A DNA stretch of 64,000 nt from Beverwykella pulmonaria (lineage: Eukaryota; Ascomycota; Dothideomycetes; Pleosporales; Melanommataceae): assembly GCA_001599595.1 (NCBI GenBank), contig BCHH01000003.1, forward strand, positions 386,847 to 450,846, in the 5' to 3' direction. Made by a program: the position numbers and the translations under genes. Under the pieces are notes generated by a model, which worked only from the letters and a program-made list of their open reading frames with translations, did not search any database and was not told where the DNA came from. This document shows, in pieces, positions 54,601 through 64,000 of this stretch (position 1 is its first letter; every line of letters starts with the position of its first letter).

Positions 54601-56949
54601 ATATTCGCCACATCCGCACCTCCGCGTCCGCGCCTCCGCACAGAAGGAACAGTTCGTTTCATCAGAGCAGCTCAAACTGCATTGTCGTCGACGTAAAGCG
54701 AATCGAGCTGTTAAGCCGCATAGCATCCTCCCGACTCCTGCTCATACTCACTGAAATGCGAAGATATTCTTAGCTTCTCGCACTACTGCAAATACAAACA
54801 CGGTTACCTAACTAAAGAAATCTGACATGCAGCGTAACTGCAGAAGTGACGCGAATCTAATACAAATTTACCGCTTGCACTATACAAGATTTCTAAGCTG
54901 ATGTTGTATGATATATGCGGCGTACTCATACGGCGTGCTATGCAGCCAGTGCCTGATATAAGGAAAATCGGTCTGATATAGAGAAGATGGAAGGAAGGCT
55001 GTCAGAGTGACGACTGAAAAGTGAGACTATTTCGAGCGGGTAGTGGGCCAGATCGAGTTGACGTAAGCGCCTGATGGGTACATCTGCAAAGTCGTGTATC
55101 CCGTAGAGCTATCGGGCCGACTCTAATACACTTGACGAGCCATTTAGCGGCAACATCCGCCCAGAGGAGGGTCCAGATCCAGATGCAAGAAGCAGAGCCC
55201 ACAGAAAACAAGGAAATGTAGCTGGAAAGACAAAAGAAAAAAAAACTAGACTATCTGACTAGTCACCTACATGACGCCTAAGATAGCAGGCGAAAAAGAG
55301 GCAAAACTATCGCCTACCATGCTCGCCTACTAATCCAGTCTCACCAACGACAACCCACCACGTCGCATTCCAAAAAGATAAGCATTCATCCAGCCTTCCC
55401 TTTGTGACTGGCTCATGGTCTCTGTTCCTGAGTCCAGATCCCGAATTCATGCCACCGTCCTGCCTTGCATCCGCCCGCTTGCCCGCCAAGTTGCGATAAC
55501 ATCTTATCCCTCGTGCCTTGCCGCAGGGCTGCTGCACTTTAGCAACGATCGTCACCACATCTGGGGCTGTGAATGGTGAGAGCAAACTCAGCCGCAGCGG
55601 ATCCGCACACCTGCAGATGAATGCAGATTGATGACAGAAAACTTGCCGCGTCGCTGGTTGTGCGGAAGAGTTTGCGAAACCTGGCAGGCGAAGGCAAGGT
55701 GATGAGCATCCTCTGAAGGCGGGTCGGGTCAAGCGTCGTCAGCGGTCAGCGGTGAGTCGTCAGATGTCGTGGTTCTCGCTCGGCTGTCACTGTCCATGTC
55801 GCTGTGAAGTGTTTGTTGGGCTGTCGGAGGAAAAAGAAAGCGTTGAGGCTTCCCGACCACGCCTCTGGAACCCCCTCCCCTCTCTGCACGGCAGAATAGG
55901 CGAAGTCTTATTTCCCGAGCACTCTCTGGGACGTCAGGTGGTGAAGCACTTTGAACAAAGATTCCTCGTTCTAACAGGAGAAAACAGCCTACAGAGTCAG
56001 TCGAGCTCCACAGAGTTTCGCGGCGTTGACGAGAATATCGCGCCGCGCACTCCACGCTCCTCACCAATCATCATCGCGTGCATCCCCACATATTTACACA
56101 ACCCAATGGTGGGCGTTCCGCGCCCGTCCATTTGCTGGCCGAGCGATCCATTTTATCGAGATTGGTTGACCGCAACGGCAGCGGACGTGCGAGATGAGTT
56201 GAAATGTGCATACCGCATTGCAGCCATCGCCAGACTCAATCGCTTCCCATAGCTTCCCACGCCTTTCGTGACAAGCCAGCAAATAGCTGCTCCACACGTG
56301 CATCTCGTGGCACCAGCTCTGAACAGCCTGTTGTTTGTTGCCGCACATGCCTCGCGATGAAACACTTGCGGGCGCCAGGTCCTCCAGAATATGACATTCA
56401 GGCACACCAATGAGCGCATCCGGCGCACTACCCCTGAACTTCAGGCACGGATTTCAATTGGCCACGCGCGAGATGAAAAATGCGGTGATTGACTTTGGGT
56501 CCGTCGGTGCGCCTAACTGGATACGGCCAGGAGCAGGCACAGGAGATGAGATGGCCGACGAGGCCCTTGTCCGCTGTTCCGTTGGGCGCTCACAGCAGAA
56601 CAGGGGCGGGAGTGAATCAGTGAGCGCCCGCCTGGGGGCGTGCATGCGCAGGCGCAATCCGGCTGCTCTTCATCTTCCCGCCTGCGCCGCCTGTTTTCTT
56701 CTTCCTCTCCTCTTCCCCCATCGTTCCCTATTCATCGCTCTTGGACAATAGTATCTCTCGCGTTCACTCTTTCACGCGAGGCTTGCTATCACTCCCAGTC
56801 ATTCATTTATACCCAGCCACACCACTCACACCAACAACCTTCGCAGCCCCTTTCCCAAACCGCCAACGGTCTTCGTTAAACGACGTAACGATCTCCCTAT
56901 CGCAAACCGATATATATCCCAAACCTCCAGACAACACCAACTCTTCAGT
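51675..56949. other. 5.3-kb stretch without a supported gene
   Basis: This is the longest gene-free interval in the window. It has only short frames without domains. At 53.67 kb there is a small GTACAGTGTACAGTGTAC repeat. The last 300 bp before 56950 are CT/CA-rich like a strong promoter leader. It may hold a long non-coding RNA or an extended upstream regulatory region; the sequence alone does not show which. Confidence 0.5.
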
Positions 56950-57954
56950 ATGCGCTACTCAACTGCTTTGGTGCTGGGCACCGTCGCCGTCGGTCAGGCC
57001 GCGGCCGCAAACCGTCACTCAAGCTTCCACGCGCGTCGTCAGGCGTGAGTAACCTTCGATATGTTGTCACCCAGGGCGGCTCATTCTAACATGATTTGTA
57101 GTGAAATCAGCAAACGCGGCGCCGAAGATGTTGACTGGTCCAAGGTCTCGTACGATCTCTCTGGCGTAGACTGGTCCAAGGTTTTCCCAACCACCCCAAC
57201 CCCAACTCCTGTCGTAGCGAGTCCGGCTCCCGTGGTAAACACTCCAGCTCCTGTTGTGTCCGCCCCAGCCACCTCCGAGCCGGCGCCCGTTACCACTCAG
57301 CCAACTACCCCGACAACCGGCGGAGGCGCCGTCACCGACCTCCTTCAGGGCGTCGATACCATTATTAAGAAACTGGGTATCAAGAGTGCCGGCGTCAACT
57401 CCCTGACCAACAACGGCGGTATCTGGATCGGCGACGACAGCGCATGGAAGACTGAATTCACCAATGACGCCGCTAGCGACGTGGTTGTCTTCTGCTGGCA
57501 ATCCAACGGCTTCAGCGGCATGTCGCTGAACGTCAACCAACCCGCCATCTCGGTCGGTCTGAAGAAGGGCGAGTCCGTTACTGTCTCCTTCGCTGAAAAC
57601 GTTCCCTCGGCCTGTGCCCCGGCTTTTGACGACACCGCGCTGGCCATCTTCGGCGGAGTCGACAACACCTGGTTAGAGGTCACCTATGGCCCCACCGGTG
57701 CCTTCGATGTCAGCCGCAATGTCAACATGAAGGGCAACAACATCTCGGCCAAGGGATCTAAGTGCACTTCTGACATGTCCCAGTGTGTCTTCCAGTGCCA
57801 GGACGCCAGCGCTTCTTCTTGCGAGACTGGCTACCAGCTCGCTGGAATGGACGCTCCCGGCTGCGGTGGTGGCTACGACAGCGTCATGAACGGCGTCGGA
57901 GGTGGATGCTCGATGGGCGCTACTGGTGAGACAATCAAGGTCACCTTTACGTAA
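56950..57954 (+). CDS. Secreted Asp f 4-like protein
   Basis: Exons 56950-57044 and 57102-57954 (57-nt GTGAGT...GTAG intron) give 315 residues. A signal peptide ('MRYSTALVLGTVAVGQAAA') is followed by 'ARRQAEISKRG', with a dibasic KR processing site. A duplicated 'VDWSKV' motif comes next, then a Pro/Thr/Val-rich linker (about 60-115). The globular domain contains 'GVNSLTNNGGIWIGDDS', 'DVSRNVNMKGNNISAKGSKC' and 'CVFQCQDASASSCETGY', with paired cysteines, as in the Asp f 4 family of fungal secreted proteins first known as an Aspergillus allergen. The molecular function of the family is unknown; a cell-wall or extracellular role is usual. Codon use favours C-ending codons, suggesting high expression. 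Confidence 0.88.
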
Positions 57955-59263
57955 GCGCAAGGTCGATTTTTGTTCCAATGGTCGGAGTTGAGCGTCTTTT
58001 CCCTGTCCATATTTCCTTTCCTCATATTCCCCATGTATCCGCAAGTCGGGGATCTGCTTCTATCTGAACAAGCATCTACCTTATCTGGGTGGAGCCGTTT
58101 ATTGTACAATTCTGCATGGTTGATGCACCCATTTTCTGTGTATCTTTGTTTAACTGTTTAAAGTCGTTCATGACCCAAAATACTAAAAGTTAAAAATAAT
58201 CTCGCGTACCTGAGTGTTGATTGCCTTGGTGAGGAGGTCGTTTCGCGGACAACGGACATTGGTCCGCGCCCATATTAACGGTCTGTCATTTCGCATCTCG
58301 GACTATTGCCACCCAACCAAGTCGCTCCGGACCCTGGATTGCGCATTGCAGTGCAGCGCTTGTCCGTGAAAACATAACACAGCAACCTGTTTGTTGTCGC
58401 GGTTCGTCAACTCCTAGGTTGCTGCCGCCGGCGAAGCGGGACTTGGTGGGAACACAGCGCTTTTCGCTTGCTGTGGCTCGTTTCAACCATAACCGCAGTG
58501 CTATAATAGCAATACCAAGCGCCTGTCATTGAACTTTGACATACCAGTGGTGTTTGCAAGCCCCTCTCATGGGAGCAGATTACCACCAATATGAGATGTT
58601 GCGGGTGTCCACGAAGGCTACTCGTGTCTCGCCGCCGCCCTCGTTGCACAAACTACGAGCTGTGTACTCGGATGCAAGGTGCGTGACTTCGCTGTGCATA
58701 TCTTAGTCAACGTACGAAGGGAAGGATTCAAGAATAATGGGGTCGAATCAAGGCAATGGGAGGTGGGGTAAGAGGTGCAGGAGTTGATGTCGACGTTGAG
58801 GTTCTACCAAGCTTTGCTGCGAATCTGGGATGCGGAACGAAGTCGCAAACTAGCACCACAAAGGGCACGCACTTTTCGCGCAAGGGATCCAGCAGCGCCC
58901 GGGGGCTTTCAGTTTCTCTAAGTGATGAAGCGTGTTATGGCCAAGCTTCTGCCATCCTCGTAGTGCCGTCTCATGCTCGTCTTTCCTGACATCAAACCAC
59001 AGTCAACACCCATACACTCACAACCGCACCTACAAGCACAAGCTCAACGCAGGCTAAGATGAAAATCACACACTCAGGACGTATGCTATCAAGGCTAGCA
59101 GTTGCATTTAAAGAAATTTCACATTCCGATCCCATTTACTCCGCTAATTGTGGATGTCTAAGCAAGTGACTATATCATTGGATAGTTATACACGACCTTT
59201 GACAGGCCCCGTTCAAGCATAGGCGCCATGAATGCAATCAAGTTTCGGAAACTGTTCCCACCT
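57955..59263. other. Intergenic between convergent genes, 1.3 kb
   Basis: 3' flanks of the Asp f 4-like gene and of BiP. Short frames only. Nothing recognised. Confidence 0.5.
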
Positions 59264-61461
59264 CTACAACTCGTCATGGCCAGCATCACCATCGGCATCA
59301 CCGCCAGCACCTCCGCCGTAGAGCTTGGAGGTGATGGGGTAGGCGACGTTGGAGAGCTTCTCGTGCTGCTCATCAAAATCCTCAGAGACGGCGGTGTTGG
59401 CGTTCTCCTCAAGCCAGTCCTGAGCCTCCTTGACGGCCTCGAGAATGGCTTCCTTGTCTTCAGCGTCGATCTTGCCACCAAGACCTTCCTCGTCCTTGAC
59501 CTGGTTCTTCAGGCTGTAGGCGTAGTTCTCGAGCTTGTTGCGGGACTCAATGCGCTCACGGGTGGCCTTATCCTCCTCGGCATACTTCTCAGCCTCCTCG
59601 ACCATACGCTCGATATCCTCGGCGCTAAGGCGACCCTTGTCGTTGGTGATGGTGATACCTTCAGACTGACCAGTACCCTTATCAACGGCGGAAACCTTGA
59701 GCATGCCGTTGGCATCGAGCTCGAAAGTGACCTCGATTTGGGGAACACCACGAGGAGCAGCGCTAGCGAATATTAGCACAATGGTCACGAAAGTCGAGTG
59801 TGGGGTTGAAAACTTACGGAATGTTAGTCAACTCAAACTTGCCGAGTTGGTTATTGTCCTTGGTCATGGAACGTTCGCCCTCGAAGACTTGAATCAGGAC
59901 CACGGGCTGGTTATCGGCAGCGGTAGAGAAGATCTGGCTCTTCTTGGTTGGGATTGTGGTACCACGCTTGATGAGGGTGGTCATGACGCCACCAGTGGTC
60001 TCAATACCGAGAGTGAGCGGGTTGACATCCATGAGAATGACATCCGAAGCACCATCATCGCCAGCGAGAATACCACCCTGAACGGCAGCACCATAAGCGA
60101 CGGCCTCATCGGGGTTGACATCTTTGCGAGCCTTCTTTCCAAAGAACTCCTCGAGCATGGCTTGAACCTTGGGGATACGGGTAGAACCACCAACGAGAAC
60201 AATATCATCAATGTCGGTCTTCTTCAGCTTAGCGTCCTTGAGAACCTGTTCAACGGGCTTGAGCGTCTTCTTGAAGAGATCATTGTTCAGCTCTTCGAAC
60301 TTGGCGCGAGTGAGAGTCTCAGAGAAGTCCTCGCCCTTGTGGAAAGACTCGATTTCGATCTTGGCGGTCTTCTGAGCGGAGAGCGTGCGCTTGGCCTTCT
60401 CAACCTCGCGCTTCAGTTTACCCATGGTCTTGGGGTCCTTGGTGATGTCAACGTTCTTGTCCTTGTTGAACTTCTTGGCCAGGTAGTTGATGACACGCTG
60501 ATCGAAATCCTCACCACCAAGATGAGTGTCACCAGCGGTAGCCTGAACTTCGAAAACACCGCCTTCGAGAGTGAGGATCGACACATCGAAAGTTCCACCT
60601 CCGAGATCGTAGACGATAATCTGGCGTTCGGCGTCACCTGTCTTGTCAAGACCGTAGGCCAGAGCGGCAGCGGTGGGTTCGTTGACCACGCGGAGAACAT
60701 TAAGACCGGCAATGGTTCCGGCGTCCTTGGTAGCGGCGCGCTGAGCGTCGTTGAAGTAGGCGGGGACGGTAACAACTGCGTTCTTGACGGTCTCTCCAAG
60801 GTAGGCCTCGGCGACCTCCTTCATCTTGCCCAAAACCATGGCGGAGATTTCCTCGGGAGTGAAGGTGGTCTCCTTCTCGTGAACGGCGACTTGAACATTG
60901 GGTTGGCCCTTCTTGTTGACGACGGTGAAGGGGAAGTGCTTGATATCGTTCTGGACCTCCTTCTCGCTCCACTTGCGGCCGATCAAACGTTTCTAGCACA
61001 ACAGTTAGCATTCCATTTGGTACAAGGGTAGAAGGTTGCGCTCACAATGTCGAAAATGGTCCGCGAAGGGTTGTTGGCGAACTGATTCTTGGCAGAGTCT
61101 CCAACAAGACGCTCCTCGTCGGTAAAGGCGACCCAGGAAGGTGTTATACGGTTACCTGTTCAAAGGACACTTGTTAGTTTCTATGCTTGCTCGCACGGTG
61201 GTAGTAGCACTTGCCCTGATCGTTGACAATGATTTCAACCTTTCCAGCCTTCATGACACCGACACAAGAGTAGGTGGTTCCGAGATCGATGCCGATGATG
61301 GGGCCCTGAATTGCTGAGGCATCGTCGGACTTGATTGGCTTTTGATCTTCAGCGCGTGCTGTCTTTGCCAGCATCAAACCGCCGACCAGGACGAGGAGAA
61401 GATAAAAGGCGATGGACCAGGTGGAGCGCTGGCTAGCGCCTGCCCTTGACCTCCGCGCCAT
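59264..61461 (-). CDS. KAR2: ER chaperone BiP/Kar2 (Hsp70)
   Basis: Exons 61461-61215, 61155-61046, 60992-59818 and 59762-59264 give 676 residues. The protein has an N-terminal signal anchor ('[20 protein letters not shown]') and ends in the ER-retention signal HDEL. Hsp70 signatures are '[13 protein letters not shown]', '[16 protein letters not shown]' and '[14 protein letters not shown]'; the linker and substrate-binding domain follow ('[22 protein letters not shown]'). BiP folds secretory proteins, drives translocation and controls the unfolded-protein response. Introns 2-4 region: introns 61045-60993 and 59817-59763 are ordinary GT-AG. The first intron (61214-61156) has a GC-AG boundary: 'CAGG/GCAAGT...AACAG/GTAAC' exactly restores 'NDQG/NRITPS', while a shift to the nearby GT would give a stop. 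Confidence 0.97.
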
Positions 61462-61653
61462 TGCGGGGATGTGTGCGTGAGGACGATGAGGGTCGCGAAA
61501 CGGAGCCTCTGTCGAAGGGCTTGTTGTGTGGTGGAGCAGAAGAAAAAGCTCCGGGTATCTCAAAGGAAAGGAAAAGGCGCAACAAGTTGCAGGTGGAGAG
61601 GTGGTGGAGTTGGGGATGAGAGGAAGAAGGAGAGAGGGCTGGCAACGGGCAGT

Positions 61654-61660
61654 ATTATAT
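61654..61660 (-). promoter_or_regulatory. TATA-like box of BiP
   Basis: ATATAAT on the minus strand, about 195 bp before the ATG at 61461. It is followed by a C/T-rich leader (read on the minus strand), as in strongly expressed fungal genes. Confidence 0.5.
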
Positions 61661-61870
61661 GGAGACGGTGTGCTTAAACTTTTCAAAGTTGCCAGTTGTC
61701 GGTTTGGCGGTGCGAAGGGCTCACCGCCTGCCGAAAGCGGGAAGGCGCGGGGCAAGCTAGCGCCACCTGACAGACCTGCAACCGTGTTCTTTCTGAGACG
61801 CAGCGGTCGGCCACCCACCAGCCTCAATTTCGCTGCGACTTGCAGGCCTATTTTCATGCCCGAGTACAGG

Positions 61871-61878
61871 ACACGTGT
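61871..61878. promoter_or_regulatory. ACACGTGT palindrome upstream of BiP
   Basis: A CACGTG-core palindrome about 410 bp upstream of the BiP ATG. bZIP or bHLH factors bind such cores, and unfolded-protein-response elements often contain an ACGTG core, but the full consensus is not met. Inferred role only. Confidence 0.35.
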
Positions 61879-63690
61879 GGCCTCGCCGCTGTGCCTGGTC
61901 GTCCAGAAGTTTCCACTGCACAGGAGCCGCCTCAATGCATCCTACGCGCCCGCAGCCGGGGAACTTTAGCCATCCAGCAGGAGCAGGAACGAGGGAGCTT
62001 CGACTCTTCGGACGGCCGCTATATGCGATTCTTACAGAGATTGCGGCTCGCCGCACTGTATTCGTCGTCGAACATTCACATCTGTGAATTCTGCCACACC
62101 AAAATTCATTTGTGGGCCCCTCCATTATCGCCAACCGTATCGCGGACGCCCCGCGTCAACCGCTTCAGCCTCCCGCAGGGGCCACTCCGCAAGGTGTCAA
62201 GGTGTCCTTTTCCCCCGATCAGCCCTGCGGATAGACATTCACCGCGCTTTCTCCGCCAATGGATCGCGCTGCCCCAATGACTCTTATTGGCGACGCTGCA
62301 ACGTCTCCAGATGTCCCTGGGCGGTGAAAGGGCGACGAGATGTGTAATCCGAGACAAAACCATGTCGGCCATTGACTCTTTCACGAGGCGGCAACGTCGT
62401 CATCATGCACAACGGAACCCGATTGTTTGATACTAGTCAACGAGCAAGGTTCGAGTCGATTCTCTGATGTTCTACCCGTAGACGCTCTCGACACGGTATA
62501 CCAGTGAACGAATTTAATAACCGCCAGACCAACTCTGTCCTCTCGAGATTGTATCGGATGTCGCACTACGAGATCTCGTTTAAGTTAAGTAATAATTCAA
62601 GCTTATTTTTCAACTCCACGTTACTTTCGAAGCTTCTCGTAGCACGTTGTCCAGCATAGTTTCCAATATTTTTTATTTTTTTCATATCTGCAGGACAAGG
62701 TCTGTGCTACTCTCGTTCAATCTCTGTTCGCAGCTTCACAAATTTGATTGTCGCTTCTTTGAAGCAGCTTTAAGATAAGACTAACGTCCCTTCCTGCGTG
62801 CCGAGACAACCTCCGTGCCGAGACGTATGAGAGGTACTTTGACTTCAAGTAACTCAGAATCTGTGCACACGTTGGTATCTGCAACAGTTTTACATAAGTC
62901 GTGTGCTGTAGTGACTCCTACACTTGAAAGCATTTAGAACCTTTCTTACCTAAAAGTTTCGCTCGAATTGTCGCGTTTGCGCTTAATTTACGGAGAACCT
63001 TCTTTTATAACGGAACAGGTTTCCCCCCTTTACAGTATTACCATTAAGCTCTTACCACTCTTGATACTGAAAATAGAGTCTTATTTGAGCGTCAGAACCT
63101 CGCTACAATGCTCAGGAGTTATTGCCAGCCTTGTGTCGCGCGCAAATTTTTGCAGGGTTGCCACCTCAATCAGTACCCTCCAACCTGAGCGATCACCAAT
63201 CCTGGCTAGTGCGAAACAGCCACATAATCATTAGAGTGTAATTTACTTACAGTGGCTGCCATACCTTTGGCTATCGAATCTGTGACTGGGTGGAGTCTTG
63301 GCAAGCGAGCCAGTCTTACGACCCAAATCAACAGAATTCTCCACTTCACAACCCTATGGCCAGAGCGGGTCGGCTAGCCTCCCTGTCTGAAGTGGCAACT
63401 TTTCGCCACAGATAGCTTTCTTTATTATTACATATCGCACGTAAGTGTTAGCTAAATTCATCTTATTCTACATTTGCACTAATTTGTATTCTGCATAGCG
63501 AAGCAGCGGTTTGTATTGTCTATAACTCTTCATATCACTAGAATTAAGCGTTCAGTCAGAATAACAAAGGGAGAAGCCGCCCACTATAGCTTAAAAAAAG
63601 AACTCTACTACCAACAATGTACAGTTATGTGTCACCTATCTCAGCCACAAACCACTACCAAAATGCCTACACGTCAATTTGGATAGGATA
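61879..63690. other. BiP upstream region grading into AT-rich DNA
   Basis: Up to about 62.5 kb the sequence is GC-balanced and holds frames without domains. It includes a CCAAT/ATTGG inverted pair near 62273-62289. From 62.56 kb on it is AT-rich and stop-dense, consistent with decayed repeats. No gene is supported. Confidence 0.45.
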
Positions 63691-64000
63691 TCAGCCATAA
63701 TGTGCACAAGGGGCCTAATTTGACTCCTGCGCATAGTGAACGAATTATCGCCAAGCACGAAGCTAGTGTCTTTGCAGCAGAGCTGGTTGAGGAGTTTGGC
63801 CGCGGTGAGAATGCAATCAGGCTCACTATCAAGAGATGGACCACCCACGACACAACCCAAGAATTGCCTTGATCTGGCCAGCCTCCAATCCTTTAAGATA
63901 GACAGAAGAAGAAGATTTTCTATATCTATCCTACGTTGACCGTGTTCATCAGCGGGATGCAAGATGTATTATCTTGCACCAACTAGTGTGCACCTTTTTC
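63691..64000 (+). pseudogene. Tc1/mariner-type transposase N-terminal relic (runs off window)
   Basis: One frame from about 63691 reads 'NLTPAHSERIIAKHEAS', 'ELVEEFGRGENAIRLTIKRW' and 'THDTTQELP', then a stop, 'SGQPPIL', a second stop, and 'DRQKK'. This is the paired helix-turn-helix DNA-binding start of Tc1/mariner-like transposases, where the family has '..LPRSGRPP.LS.RQ..'. The first stop sits where Arg is expected, consistent with a CGA-to-TGA change. A third stop occurs near 63983. The DDE catalytic part would lie outside the window. Confidence 0.6.

Noticed and set aside
59697..61031. Long open frame (444 codons) on the plus strand
   Set aside because: It is the antisense shadow of BiP exons 3-4. 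The minus strand encodes an unmistakable Hsp70, and the shadow has no domain.
61860..61890. Full fungal unfolded-protein-response element upstream of BiP
   Set aside because: Only an ACACGTGT core is present; the flanking bases do not meet the UPRE consensus I know.
1..64000. CRISPR array, rRNA genes, bacterial operons or phage genes
   Set aside because: No regularly spaced repeats, no rRNA signatures and no bacterial gene organisation; spliceosomal introns throughout show a eukaryotic nuclear genome.

Overview
This window is nuclear DNA of a filamentous ascomycete (Pezizomycotina). Most genes carry short introns (about 45-75 nt) with GT-AG ends and CTAAC/CTGAC-like branch sites. Heterokaryon-incompatibility (HET) genes, a UstYa-family relic, an Asp f 4-like secreted protein and an HDEL-ended BiP are typical of that group. 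I cannot name the species. I see no bacterial operons, CRISPR array, rRNA or convincing tRNA. Intron coordinates below were worked out by hand from reading frame and conserved protein sequence.

Layout. 1-14.3 kb is mainly accessory: an ankyrin relic, a frame-broken membrane protein, a four-exon glyoxalase-like gene, a 703-residue membrane protein, a small SET-domain protein and a RING/multi-TM protein. 14.3-31 kb is a conserved core: a small Gly/Gln-rich protein, the divergent pair TRM7/MAK5, the divergent pair GPI16/LUC7, a pepsin-like protease with a damaged centre, a MetE-like protein, an acetoacetate-decarboxylase-like protein and a DUF1769 protein. 32-45.2 kb is a second accessory block: a HET gene with a very long N-terminal extension, a pogo-type transposase relic, a (TAC)31 microsatellite, a P450, a second HET gene, a frameshifted UstYa relic and an F-box-like gene with a homopolymer frameshift. 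46-47.8 kb holds two tandem copies of a small single-TM protein of unknown function. 49.6-61.5 kb holds a KCH-type potassium transporter, an Asp f 4-like secreted protein and BiP/KAR2. The right end is gene-poor and finishes in a decayed Tc1/mariner-type transposase.

How the genes fit together. There is no single pathway. The core genes serve RNA and ribosome biology (Trm7, Mak5, Luc7) and the ER (Gpi16, BiP). The accessory blocks look like self/non-self recognition (two HET genes), decayed secondary metabolism (P450 plus UstYa relic) and transposon debris. The best candidates for something undescribed are the tandem small-TM gene pair at 46.0-47.8 kb, where one copy has an in-frame stop behind the ancestral start, and the N-terminal region of about 320 residues on the HET protein at 32.3 kb.
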